Source: Bufo bufo
Lineage: Eukaryota > Chordata > Amphibia > Anura > Bufonidae
DNA length: 64,000 nucleotides
Assembly (NCBI RefSeq): GCF_905171765.1
Contig: NC_053389.1
Span: 400,196,645-400,260,644, forward strand
Direction: 5' to 3'
In this document: piece by piece, positions 34,100 to 44,208 of the stretch
Layout of the letters: each line of letters starts with the position of its first letter
Position numbering within the stretch: position 1 is the stretch's first letter
Position numbers and translations under genes: made by a program
Notes under the pieces: model-generated
What the model was told of the DNA's origin: nothing
Seen by the model: only the letters and a program-made list of their open reading frames with translations
The model's database searches: none

Positions 34100-35767
34100 T
34101 TTGGGCACCACAAAAAAGAAATGAAATCAATATTTAGTAGATCCTCCTTTTGCAGAAATTACCGCCTCTAAACACTTCCTGTAGGTTCCAATGAGAGTCT
34201 GGATTCTGGTTGAAGGTATTTTGGACCATTCCTCTTTCTAAAACATCTTTAGTTCATTCAGGTTTGATGGCTTCCGAGCATGGACAGCTCTCTTTAAGTC
34301 ACACTACAGATTTTCAATTATATTCAGGTCTGGGGACTGAGATGGCCATTCCAGAACGTTGTACTTGTTCCTCTGCATAAATGCCTTAGTGGATTTTGAG
34401 CAGTGTTTAGAGAATATACAATATTTTATAGAGGTTTTTATGATAAAATTATATTTGATTTCATAACATTAACTTTTAATGTATGTCAATTATGTGTGTT
34501 TAAATGTCATATGATTGAGGTGTATTAACCAAATTGTCCAAAAAAAAAAGTTTACCCCGACACAGGAGGTTTGACACGGAAGTGATTAATGGAGGATATA
34601 AATAGGTGCTGGTGCTATGCTATGTAGAGCCCCTGACGAAGCCATTGTGTGAAACCCGGGGCGGGCGGACAGCGGACTGACTACATTTTTTAATGCTGAT
34701 TTCAAGTGCTTGTTTGTGAGTACAATAAATAGAATCTTATTTATAAGTATCGTGGATGCTGCACTATGTTGCTGTCTTTTTGAAAGTCCTGGAGTGTATG
34801 AGATTTTGCTGGGCAGCGTGGAGTGAGGAACGTGGAGTGGTGCGTCTGCCTGTGAGAAACAAATTACCTGTGTGCACAAGTGGCTACATCTTTGCTGGGA
34901 GAAGCGCGGACCAGAACCTATTTTCTTCTATTATTACATACAGGAGAGAGGACCGGCTCCTGTCATCTGGACTGCTGCTATTATATTAAGAATCCTTTGG
35001 GGTATACACGGACTACAGTTTTATACTGTTGCTTTGTCTAGTGTTTAGGGTCGTTGTCTTGTTGAAAGATCCAGCCCCGGCGCAGCTTCAGCTTTTCTCA
35101 CTGATTCCTGGACATTGGTCTCCAGAATCTGCTGATACTGAGTGGAATCCATGCGTCCCTCAACTTTGACAAGATTCCCAGTCCCTGCACTGGCCACACA
35201 GCCCCACAGCATGATGGAACCACCACCATATTTTACTGTAGGTAGCAGGTGTTTTTCTTGGAATGCTGTGTTCTTTTTCCTCCATGCATATCGCCCCTTG
35301 TTATGGGCAAATAACTAAATTTTAGTTTCATCAGTCCACAGCACCTTATTCCAAAATGAATCTAGCTTGTCCAAATGTGCTTTAGCCCACCTCAAGCGGA
35401 GAATAGGCTTCCTCTGCATCATTCGCGCCTACAGCTTCTTCTTGTGTAAAGTGCGCCGAATGGTTGAACGATGCACAGTGACTCCATCTGCAGCAAGATG
35501 ATGTTGTAGGTCTTTGGTGCTGGTCTGTGGGTTGACTCTGACTGTTCTCACCATTCGTCGCTTCTGTCTATCTGAGATTTTTCTTGTTCTGCCACTTCGA
35601 GCCTTAACTTGAACTGAGCCTGTGGTCTTCCATTTCCTCAATATGTTCCTAACTGTGGAAACAGACAGCTGAAATCTCTGAGACAGCTTTCTGTATCCTT
35701 CCCCTAAACCATGATGGTGAACAATCTTTGTCTTCAGGTCATTTGAGAGTTGTTTTGAGACCCCCAT
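34100..35767 (-). pseudogene. Tc1-type transposase
   Basis: The minus-strand frame 35767-35429 (MGVSKQLSNDLKTKIVHHHG at the start) is a two-HTH DNA-binding domain, with SVSTVRNILRKWKTTGSV and later VTVHRSTIRRTLHKK. Downstream, in broken frames, lie LRLRWAKAHLDKLDSFWNKV before LWTDETKI (first catalytic Asp), YGGGSIMLWGCVASAGTG, and then, beyond the 630-bp insertion at 34410-35039, sequence near 34.3 kb matching the second Asp and DE/D segment. Stops, an early termination near 35430 and the insertion make it a pseudogene. Confidence 0.8.
34402..35047. mobile_element. Unclassified 630-bp insertion with 8-bp target duplication
   Basis: The Tc1 sequence is cut at AGTGTTTA (34402-34409), which is repeated at 35040-35047 before the coding sequence resumes. 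The inserted 34410-35039 contains CCCTGACGAAGCCATTGTGT and AACCCGGGGCGGGCGG and has no long open frame. An 8-bp duplication suggests hAT, but the ends lack a clear hAT inverted repeat, so the class is open. Confidence 0.65.
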
Positions 35768-36400
35768 ATTGTCACTCTTCAGCGAAAATTAAAAGAGGAG
35801 GGAAACTTACAATTGACCCCCTTAAATACTCTTTCTCATAATTGGATTCACCTGTGTATGTAGGTCAGGGGTCACTGAGCTTACCAAGCCAATTTGAGTT
35901 CCAATAATTAGTTCTAAAGGTTTTGGAATCAATAAAATGACAACAGTGCCCAAATTTATGCACCTGCCTAATTTTGTTTAAACAATTATAGCACACTTTC
36001 TGTAAATCCAATAAACTTAATTTCACTTCTCAAATATCACTGTGTGTGTCTCCTATATGATATATTTAACTGACATTTTTTATCGTAACAACCAACGATT
36101 TATACAGGAAAATCATGACGATTAACAAGGTTGCCCAAACTTTCGCATCCCACTGTAGATAAGCTGGGTGAGATGCTATAAAATACATTGCCTTTGTCCA
36201 TATAAAAAATGAGCAGTGTGGGCAGGTGCTATATGCAAGTAGCTTTATGGTGGAATCTATTTTACTGGTGGGCCCTAAGCATCCCAGTTCAACAGTATGA
36301 GGCACCCTCAAAGAAGGCGCCCCAGCACAACAGCTGAGGCGCACCCCAGAGTGAGCCCATATGGACTTCACTCCCTGAGGATTATCAGTAGGGATGAGCG

Positions 36401-36433
36401 AATCGACTTCGGATGAAACATCCGAAGTCGATT
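36401..36433. repeat. Perfect 15-bp hairpin, start of a foldback repeat
   Basis: Arms 36401-36415 and 36419-36433 are perfect complements around AAA. A second, longer foldback follows: a left TACAGTATTAGAATG-type arm near 36478 pairs with CATTCTAATACTGTA near 36615. This looks like a small foldback element. The 36640-37300 stretch has no supported gene. Confidence 0.7.
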
Positions 36434-37379
36434 TGCATAATACTTCGTTTGAATACTGTACGGATCGAGCGCTCTGTACAGTATTAGAATGTATTGGCTC
36501 CTATGAATGTATTGGCTCCTCCATGGGTTCAGTTCCAAGTGGTACCTTGAAACCGAACACGAGTTCGGGAAATGTTTTTTTACAGTAATAACTTCGGCTT
36601 ATAGGAGCCAATCCATTCTAATACTGTACACTTTGCTGTGGTGTACACCCCCAAATAAATCATCTGTGTGGACAAGTCCCTTATACATTTTTAATAAAGG
36701 GTAAAATTCTGCCAATACCTGCCAGCAAAATGGCAAGTGCAAAAGGGCAAGTGCAGCATGCCTGTGAGAATAGTATGGAGGTTGGGAGTAATTCTACTCA
36801 CAGTTTGGGGGATGCCTATGCCATGCAGTGATAAGAAGGGGGCACCTTCTCTTCCCATAGAGGCACACACTGGTTTTGGGGCTCCTGTCTGATGTTAGGT
36901 GGGATGTCCTTAGTGGTGTTAGGTTTTAAGGTGCAAGATAGGATTCCTTGAAGTGTTGTGACAGCAGTGCAGTTGGTGCATGCAATGAGGAGACAGGGTT
37001 CAGTGAAACAAACCCACTGTACTTTACTAAAGCTATTTTGAATGTGCAAGTCCCAATGCTGTGTATGGAAGGTTAATCTCTCTCTTTTCAATTAGACTGT
37101 ACAATCTCTCCTGTCTCAGCCTAAGGCATGCACTTTCCTTCACTCTCTCATCACAGACCCACTGAGCCAACAGGTTTGGCTTTGGGCTAAACACTAAAGA
37201 CGTTATTCCGTCGCTCCCCTGGCATACACTCTTTAACCCCTGAACAGGGATCTGGACTTCACTGCTATATAGCACCCGATGACACTTGTTCGACTCAGAA
37301 TTAGTCAGGGAGAGCTGGAGAGCTGGAGAGCAGAAGGGAGAGATAGTGTAGGGATTGAAATAGCAATATTTTTGTTTTT

Positions 37380-38400
37380 ATACTTGTTATAGACACAAAA
37401 GTCCTTTTAAGGACTATTGTGTATGGCAGCAATATATATATTTTAGTGAAACCTGCACTAAATTGCTAAAACTTGTTATAGACCCAAAAGTCCTTTTAAG
37501 GACTATAGTTGTATCTGGCAGCAATATATATTTTTAGCGCAACCTGCGCTAAATAGCTTGCAATTGTTTGCTTGCTGCAGACAGCTACATTATCTGCACT
37601 ACATCTCCTGTCTAACATGTGCGCAGCCTAAAAATATCCTTGACATCCAGTGTACTTTTTCCGTAGACGGAATCCACTGTGGACAGTTACATTACCTTGT
37701 CCGCTGCGGACAGTTACATTACCTTGTCCGCTGCGGACAGTTACATTACCTGCGCTACATGTCCTGTATAACGTGTGCATATCCAAAATATCAGAGACAT
37801 TCAGTCAAATTTTTTTGCTGCTGGTGGCAGCAACATTACCTGCGCTACATCTCCAGCATAACGTTAGCGCATCCGAAATATCAGTGACATTCAGTGTAAT
37901 TTTTTTTGCCGCTGGTGACAGCGACATTATCTGCGCAACATCTCCTGTGTAACGTGTGCGCAGCCTAAAAATATCTGTGACATCCAGTGTACTTTTTCTG
38001 TAGACGGTGTCCGATGCAGACAGTTACACTACCCTCGCTACAGCTCCTGTACAACGTTTGCGTATCCGAAATATCAGTGACATTCAGTCTAATTGTTTTG
38101 CTGCTGGTGGCAGCAACATTACCTGCACTACATCTCCTGTATAACGTTTGCCCGTCCTAAATATCAGTGACATTAATTCAGTGTATTTTGTATTAGCCGC
38201 TGGTGACAGAGACATTACTTGCACTATACCTCCCGTTTAACGTGTGCACATACTAAATATCAGTGACATTCATTCAGTGTAATTTTTTATTAGTCGGTGG
38301 TTATAGCGATATTACTTCCACTATACCTCCTGTTTAATGTGTGCGCATCCTAAAATTATCTGTGACTTTCTGTGTACTTTATTTGCGCATACACTTATGC
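37380..38400. repeat. Tandem imperfect repeats upstream of a hAT gene
   Basis: Units of very roughly 100-125 bp share ACAGTTACATTACCTGCGCT, TCCTGTATAACGTG and AATATCAGTGACATTCAGTG. A shorter unit, GCGGACAGTTACATTACCTTGTCC, is repeated near 37.68-37.76 kb. They sit 5' of the plus-strand hAT gene and probably represent its subterminal repeats. Confidence 0.65.
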
Positions 38401-38404
38401 AACG

Positions 38405-39469
38405 TGCCGAACTGCAGGGGAGAACACGTGAGGTTCACGGTAGGCCGACGGGTGCAACAGTTCATCGGGTACTCACGGTTAGCAGATGCCTCCCTGGGTC
38501 AGCAGTGCAGTGAAGGGGAGAACAGCACTAGATTCTCTGGGGCATACTCTATTACAGGGGACACCGGCCAGGTGGTGATCGAGGTGCCCTTGATGGTGAT
38601 TGGGTTTCTGACTGCTTGTGCGGCAGGGCCCCTGACTTAGGTAATGTCGTGACGCCAGCACCTTGATGGTGCAAAATGATGAGAGTGGTTGTAGTATGGA
38701 GATAGAAGAATGAGGCAGGGTTTTAATCCAACTAAGAACTTTACTGTAACCAGGATCTTGACAGCAATTTACATCCAGTTATAAAACAGTCTCTTATACA
38801 CATGCAGATTGGATGTGGCAAATTCCAGTTACAGGCTGTATATGGGGCTATGTCTCAGACTATAGTAGGTAGTTGTGTACTCACTGATATTCACCTCTTT
38901 GCCTCGCTTCAGTCTCAGTAAAGGTAGTTCAAGTCTTTTTCTTCTACACACAAGTGATGCAACAGACGTCCTATCTGTCCTTGAAGTAACGGTGAGGCTG
39001 CCGGAAGCTAATAAATCGTTCACCTTGATACAAAGGCGCCTAGAGCCTAGAATAATGGCTATTGTCCTTCCATTGTCTTTCCACAATACACTTAGCATAA
39101 TCCACTTGACACTCTGGAAGAGTAGAATACAGACTTCACCTCTGCCTATTTTCCTGGCTTGACACTGAGATATAAATTGGCTCCTCTGGGCCGTGGAGCC
39201 CAAGAGGGAGCTGAGAGGAGAGGGTTCCTCTTCTTCCCCATTGCTCCTCACTCCATCTCCTTCTTCCTCCAAACTCTAACTCCAACCCCCTAACTAGGCC
39301 TGAACTGTGCTATATATACAGTGGTGCTATGCCCATCTAGTGGTGGAATGTGTGTAGTGCACCTAACAGCCTGGTAACAGAGATTCTACATAAGAATAAA
39401 ATACAACATGATATAACATATGATATAGAAAGCTTTTGCAATGCCCATGTACACGAGTGGGACGCTGCA
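38405..39469 (-). mobile_element. Possible solo LTR, minus orientation
   Basis: This block starts TGCCGAACTG and ends GACGCTGCA on the plus strand. On the minus strand it begins TGCAGCGTCCCACTCGTG and has GTATATATAGCAC (39310-39325), a plausible TATA box. Flanking 5-mers do not match, so the borders are tentative. Confidence 0.4.
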
Positions 39470-41103
39470 CTTACAAAACCTGTTGCTACTGTACGTGTGA
39501 CATACTTGCAAGCATATATACCATTTAATATGCGCAAGGAGAGCATTAAGGGACGGGGAAGTGGCCGCGCTGCTGATGGTGCATGCAGAGGCCGTGGCCC
39601 TGGGCGCGGTGAAATTGTGCCTGCTGCCAGAGCACAAGAAACACACTCATCCATGATACCTAGCTTCATGTCCCAGTTTGCAGAGCGGCACAAGACACCA
39701 TTTTCGAATTCAGACCAGTGCGACCAGGAAGTACCACCCTGTCTTCCACAAAGTCCAGTCTCAGTAGCCAAGAGTCTGGTCAACAGAATCCTCACCCTGA
39801 TCCTTCTTCCTCCCACCATGGAGAGCCTTGGCAAACAAGTGATCCCACACTTGGATATTCCGAAAAGCTCTTTTCAGCGCCATTCCTTAATTTGGGCCTC
39901 TCGCCAAGCCCTCTTGAAGAGGGACATGAGGAGATATTGTGCCCTGATTCCCAAACTCTGGAGCATCCACAGAAGAAGATGACGGTGGGGAACGGCAATT
40001 AGTGTTTCACAAGGTGAATGATGATGATAAGACACAGTTGCCGATCAGTCAACCGCAATTAGTGTCTCAAGAGGTTCATAATGAGGATGAGACACAGTTG
40101 TTAATAACTGAGGTTGTTGTTAGGTCAACAAGTCAGGAGGATGACCACAGTCAGGAAGTGGAAGAGGAGGTGCTGGACGATGAAGACACTGACCCAACCT
40201 GGGAAGGTGGCAAGCGGAGCAAGGACAGCAGTACAGGCTGGAAGAGGCAGTGAGGTGGCAAAAGGGAGAAGGCAGGCCACACCAAACAGGCCCCACAACT
40301 GTTCCCTGGAGCACTCCCTTGCGGCAATCTCCCTTGCCAAGGGGTAGGTGTTCTGCAGTCTGGCGCTTTTTTGAGGAAAGTGCGGACGATAATAGAATTG
40401 TAATTTGCAACCTGTGCTGTACCAAAATGAGTAGGGGCGTGAACACTAGCAACCTTACCACCACCAGCATGATCCGCCACATGGCATCAAAGCACCCAAA
40501 TAGGTGGGACGAATGACTGGGTCCACAACCAGTGTCTGCGGGTCACACCATTGCCTCCTCTTCCCCTGTGTTACGTGCAGACCAATCCCCTGTCCAAGAC
40601 GCCAGCCCGGATGCCTCCCGCCATGCACCTGGACCTTCGCAAGCACCTTCAGCTAGCACATCCACTTCTGTGTCCCAGTGCAGCGTACAGATGTCTATAC
40701 CCCAGGCCTTTGAACTAAAGCGCAAACACCCAGCCACCCTACCCGCAGATCATAGCACTAAATGCGCACCTTTCCAAATTGCTGGCCCTGGAAATGTTGC
40801 CATTCAGGCTTGTGGACACTGAGGCTTTCCGCAGCCTTATGGCAGCAGCTGTCCCACTGTACTCTGTCCCCAGCCGCCACTATTTTTCACGGTGTGCAGT
40901 CCCAGCCTTACACTAGCATGTGTCCCATAACATCACCCGTGCCCTTACCAACACAGTTATTGGGAAGGTCCACTTAACGACTGACACATGGACAAGTGCT
41001 TTTGGCCAGGGACGCTACATTTCCTTGACGGCACACTGTGTGATTGTTGTGGAGGCCGGGAGTGACATTACGGAACACTCTGGAATGACACAGGTGCTAC
41101 TGA

Positions 41104-41388
41104 CGCCAAGGCAGGCTCGGACTGGCCCACAGGGGTACAGGGGAATCCCCCGGTGGGCCCCTGAGCAAGGTGGGCCCCTAGTCTCCCACCCCCTGCACAA
41201 GTGGCACATATAACATTAGATTTAGTACACTACATACATATATTTAATGTACAGCACCTCAACCAGCCTATGTTCATATAAAAAACTTGTTAGATTATTT
41301 ATTATATTTGAATGTATCCGTACGGTGGGCCCCCAAAATACATTTTACTGGTGGTCCCTAGGTACCCCAGTCCGACACTGCGCCAAGG
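41104..41388. mobile_element. hAT-type MITE with CGCCAAGG target duplication
   Basis: 269-bp element (41112-41380) with inverted ends CAGGCTCGGACTGG and CCAGTCCGACACTG. Perfect 8-mers CGCCAAGG flank it (41104-41111 and 41381-41388). It has landed inside a hAT transposase gene. The same family is split by Tc1 at 33.8-36.3 kb. Confidence 0.92.
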
Positions 41389-41539
41389 ATTGTGGGCCCT
41401 ACTAACATCAGGGTTTCCGCCACCACCTACATTAGTGGCTGAAACCCCCCTCTGCTCCTCCTCCGCCTCCTCCTCCACTTCCACCTCTAAATTATCATCT
41501 TGCAGCACCAGTCAGACATCAGTCAGTAGCTGGAAGCAA

Positions 41540-41962
41540 TGTAGAACTAACATCAGGAAAGATTAAAGGACCTTAACATGTATAGCTTGGAAGAAAGACG
41601 AGACAGAGGGGATATGATAGAAACTTTTAAATACATAAAGGGAATCAACAAGGTAAAAGAGGAGAGAATATTTAAAAGAAGAAAAACTGCTACAAGAGGA
41701 CATAGTTTTAAATTAGAGGGGCAAAGGTTTAAAAGTAATATCAGGAAGTATTACTTTACTGAGAGAGTAGTGGATGCATGGAATAGCCTTCCTGCAGAAG
41801 TGGTAGCTGCAAATACAGTGGAGGAGTTTAAGCATGCATGGGATAGGCATAAGGCCATCCTTCATATAAGATAGGGCCAGGGGCTATCCATAGTATTTAG
41901 TATATTGGGCAGACTAGATGGGCCAAATGGTTCTTATCTGTCCAAACATTCTATGTTTCTAT
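41540..41962 (+). pseudogene. CR1/L2-type LINE 3' fragment
   Basis: The open frame from 41578 to 41874 has LEERRDRGDMIETFKYIKGI and FTERVVDAWNSLPAEVVAAN, the C-terminal end of CR1/L2-like reverse transcriptases. The 3' end TCTATGTTTCTATGT at about 41955 is a short tandem tail, common in such LINEs. This is a 5'-truncated copy inserted in the hAT gene, not an independent host gene. Confidence 0.7.
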
Positions 41963-42527
41963 GTAACTGCAGTAGGGAAGCGGCAACAGGCCGTGCTTAA
42001 ACTGATCTGCTTAGGTTACAAACAGCACCCCACCGCAGAGCTGTGGCAGGGGATAAGGGACCAGACTGAGCTGTGGCTCTCTCCACTCAACCTACAACCA
42101 GGCATGGTTGTGTCTGATAATGGCTGTAACTTAGTGGCGGCTTTGGAGCTCAGCAAGCTCACACACATACCATGCCTAGCCCATGTGTTCAACCTAGTGG
42201 TTCAGCGGTTTCTCAAAACCTACCCCAATTATCCTGAGTCGAGAAGGTGCGCCGCGTGTGTGCCCATTTTCAGTCAGCTAATGCTCTTCACAAGCGATGA
42301 GTGGGCATTGATGTCTGACCTCTGTGAGGTTTTAAGCAACTTTGAGGAATCAACACAGCAAAATGGTGCAATATTAGAAGGTCCTTGTGGAAAAATTGCT
42401 CCAAAGATTTCCAGCTGACAACGCTAGTTGCAGAGTAAGTCGTTTCTTGGCTAACTGAGGAGGGGAGACCAGGGGAAAACACAGCAGTTCCAACACAGGC
42501 AGGACAACACTCTCCAAGGCCTGGGAC

Positions 42528-42771
42528 AGTTTTATGACCTAGTGAACAAGTAGTAAGTCCAGCTCACCTCATGTCCTCCGTGCGAGATACGAGCCAGGGC
42601 AAACTCCGGCATACATAAAAATATAAAGAAAAAGTGATACAGCACTGGAACAATTCTGTTGTTGCAGCGTCTTTATTTTTCACATATACATGGGACAATA
42701 AATACAGTGGACATCTCCTCCCTCCTACTCCAATTCGGTTGACATGTTTCGAACACTGCAGTTTTATGACA
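42528..42771. mobile_element. Short insertion with 11-bp target duplication
   Basis: AGTTTTATGAC occurs at 42528-42538 and 42761-42771, bounding 222 bp of non-hAT sequence within the hAT dimerisation-domain exon. The insert contains TGACATGTTTCGAACACTGC near its right end and has no coding capacity. A SINE-like or truncated retroelement is plausible. Confidence 0.6.
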
Positions 42772-43259
42772 CCCCGCCAGAACTTTCAACCTGATGCGCG
42801 GCCTAGTGTCACAAGGAGCGAAAAATTTTGGAAGATGGTGAAGGAGTACGTTGCAGACCGTGTCAGCGTCCTCAGTGATCCCTGTGTGCCTTACAACTAC
42901 TGGCTGTCCAAGCTGAACGTGTGGCACAAACTGGCGCTCTATACCTTGGAGGTCCTGGCCTGCCCTGCCGCCAGCGTTTTGTCAGAACGTGTATTTAGTG
43001 CTGCTGGGGCCATAATAACTGATAACCGCATCCGCCTATCAACTGAAAATGCTGACCGGTTGACTCTTAAAAAAATGAAAAAGGTCTGGATTGCCACTGA
43101 CTTCTCTAGTCCACCAGAGGAAAGCTGCTAAACATAAAGGCACTCTAAATGTGGCTTTTAAGGTGTATTGAATACACTGTATTCTCATGCACCCCTTCCA
43201 CTACTAAAAAGGGTATATGGTTCAATCTCCATTTTCTCGTCCTCCTCCTCCTCCATCAT

Positions 43260-44085
43260 TTCAATATGCTTATTAGGCTGCCCTCACCCATAATGTTTTA
43301 GAGGGTCACCAGCAGGCCCTCACCCATAATATTTTTGAGGGTGACCAGCAGGCCCTCAACCATAATGTTTTAGATGGTCAGCTCAGCAGCAGCCCCTCAC
43401 CCCTATATTTTTAGATGGTCAGCTCAGCAGCAGGCCCTCAACCACAAAAAATTTTCAAATGGTCAGTTCGTCAGCAGGCCTTCACCCACAAAATAGTTTT
43501 AATGGTCAGCTCGGCAGCAGGCCCTCACCCCTAATGTTTTAGATGGTTAGCTCAGCAGCAGACCCGCGTCCCTAATGTTTTAGAGGGTCACCATCAGGCC
43601 CTTGCTCCTAATGTTTATGAGGGTCACCAGCAGGCCAGCAATTATAATTTTTCAAGGGTGTGTATGATGCCCTGCTTTATGTGTAATAAAGGGTGTATTG
43701 GAGTGCCGGTTACTTGTAATTTTTGGCAGCTCTTTCCCTTAGTGCATAGGCTTTATGAGTGTAGGAGTCCCACTACCTGAACAATTGTACCACAATGTGA
43801 ATGAGGCCCTCCTTTATGTGATATACAGGTTGTATCGGAGGGCCTCTTCCTTGTAATTTTTGGCAGCACTTGCACTTTATATACAAGTAAATATACAGGA
43901 AAGAATGTTTCCTAGCAATTTTTCCTCTAAAATCAATTTTATCTTCGGTTTGGTGTGTATTATTGTCAAAGTATTGTACATTATCTGTAAAAGTGGCATA
44001 CTAATTGGACAACATCGTTCCCAGCAGCAACCTGGGAGTCCAAGATGTCTACTCGAGCACCTGAGCACTTTGTTGCTCGACCAAC
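43260..44085. repeat. hAT 3' tail with short repeats
   Basis: Repeated words GGTCAGCTCAGCAGCAGGCC, CTCACCC and AATGTTTTAGA, then sequence matching in inverse orientation the 3.4-4.4 kb region. It immediately follows the hAT coding end at 43131 and is the probable 3' subterminal region. The terminal inverted repeat and target duplication were not identified. Confidence 0.6.
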
Positions 44086-44208
44086 ACTAGTCCGTAAAAA
44101 AGTCAGTTTTGGAGATTTTTTTGAAAATATAAAAAATTGTTTCTAAAATTCTAAGTCTTAGAATCATTTACAAAATAATGTAAAAATAAAGTAGACATAT
44201 GATGAATG

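Larger units (their letters stand above)
33897..36157 (-). mobile_element. Tc1/mariner transposon with ~208-bp inverted repeats
   Basis: The element spans 33899-36155 with TA on each side. The ends start CAGTGGGATGCAAAAGTTTG, and the right end is its complement with a few changes. Similarity continues for about 208 bp. The interior encodes a Tc1-type transposase on the minus strand and carries a 630-bp insertion. Confidence 0.92.
33781..36297. mobile_element. hAT-type MITE interrupted by Tc1
   Basis: The left part (33781-33896, starting CAGGCTCAGACTTGCACA) and right part (36158-36297, with ACTGGTGGGCCCTAAGCATC) both match the intact MITE at 41112-41380. The Tc1 element lies exactly between them. 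No target duplication is now visible around this older copy. Confidence 0.7.
39530..43131 (+). pseudogene. hAT/ZBED-type transposase, multiply interrupted
   Basis: The order of a complete hAT transposase is visible. An upstream low-complexity leader (39530-40250) comes first. Then a BED finger (WRFFEESADDNRIVICNLCC...MIRHMASKH, about 40355-40495), a linker, LTTDTWTSAFGQGRYISLTA (first catalytic Asp, about 40975), GMVVSDNGCNLVAALELSK with LAHVFNLVVQ (second Asp region, about 42100-42210), and WHKLALYTLEVLACPAASVL then SERVFSAAGA (dimerisation domain with the final Glu, about 42920-43010). It ends at TAA 43129. Three insertions (41112-41380, about 41540-41962, 42539-42760) and several frame breaks inactivate it. 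It is the best preserved copy of the family also seen at 9.5-15.2 kb. Confidence 0.85.

Noticed and set aside
41578..41874. Possible host gene of 98 codons
   Set aside because: Its sequence is the C-terminal end of CR1/L2-type reverse transcriptase and it lies inside a hAT gene.
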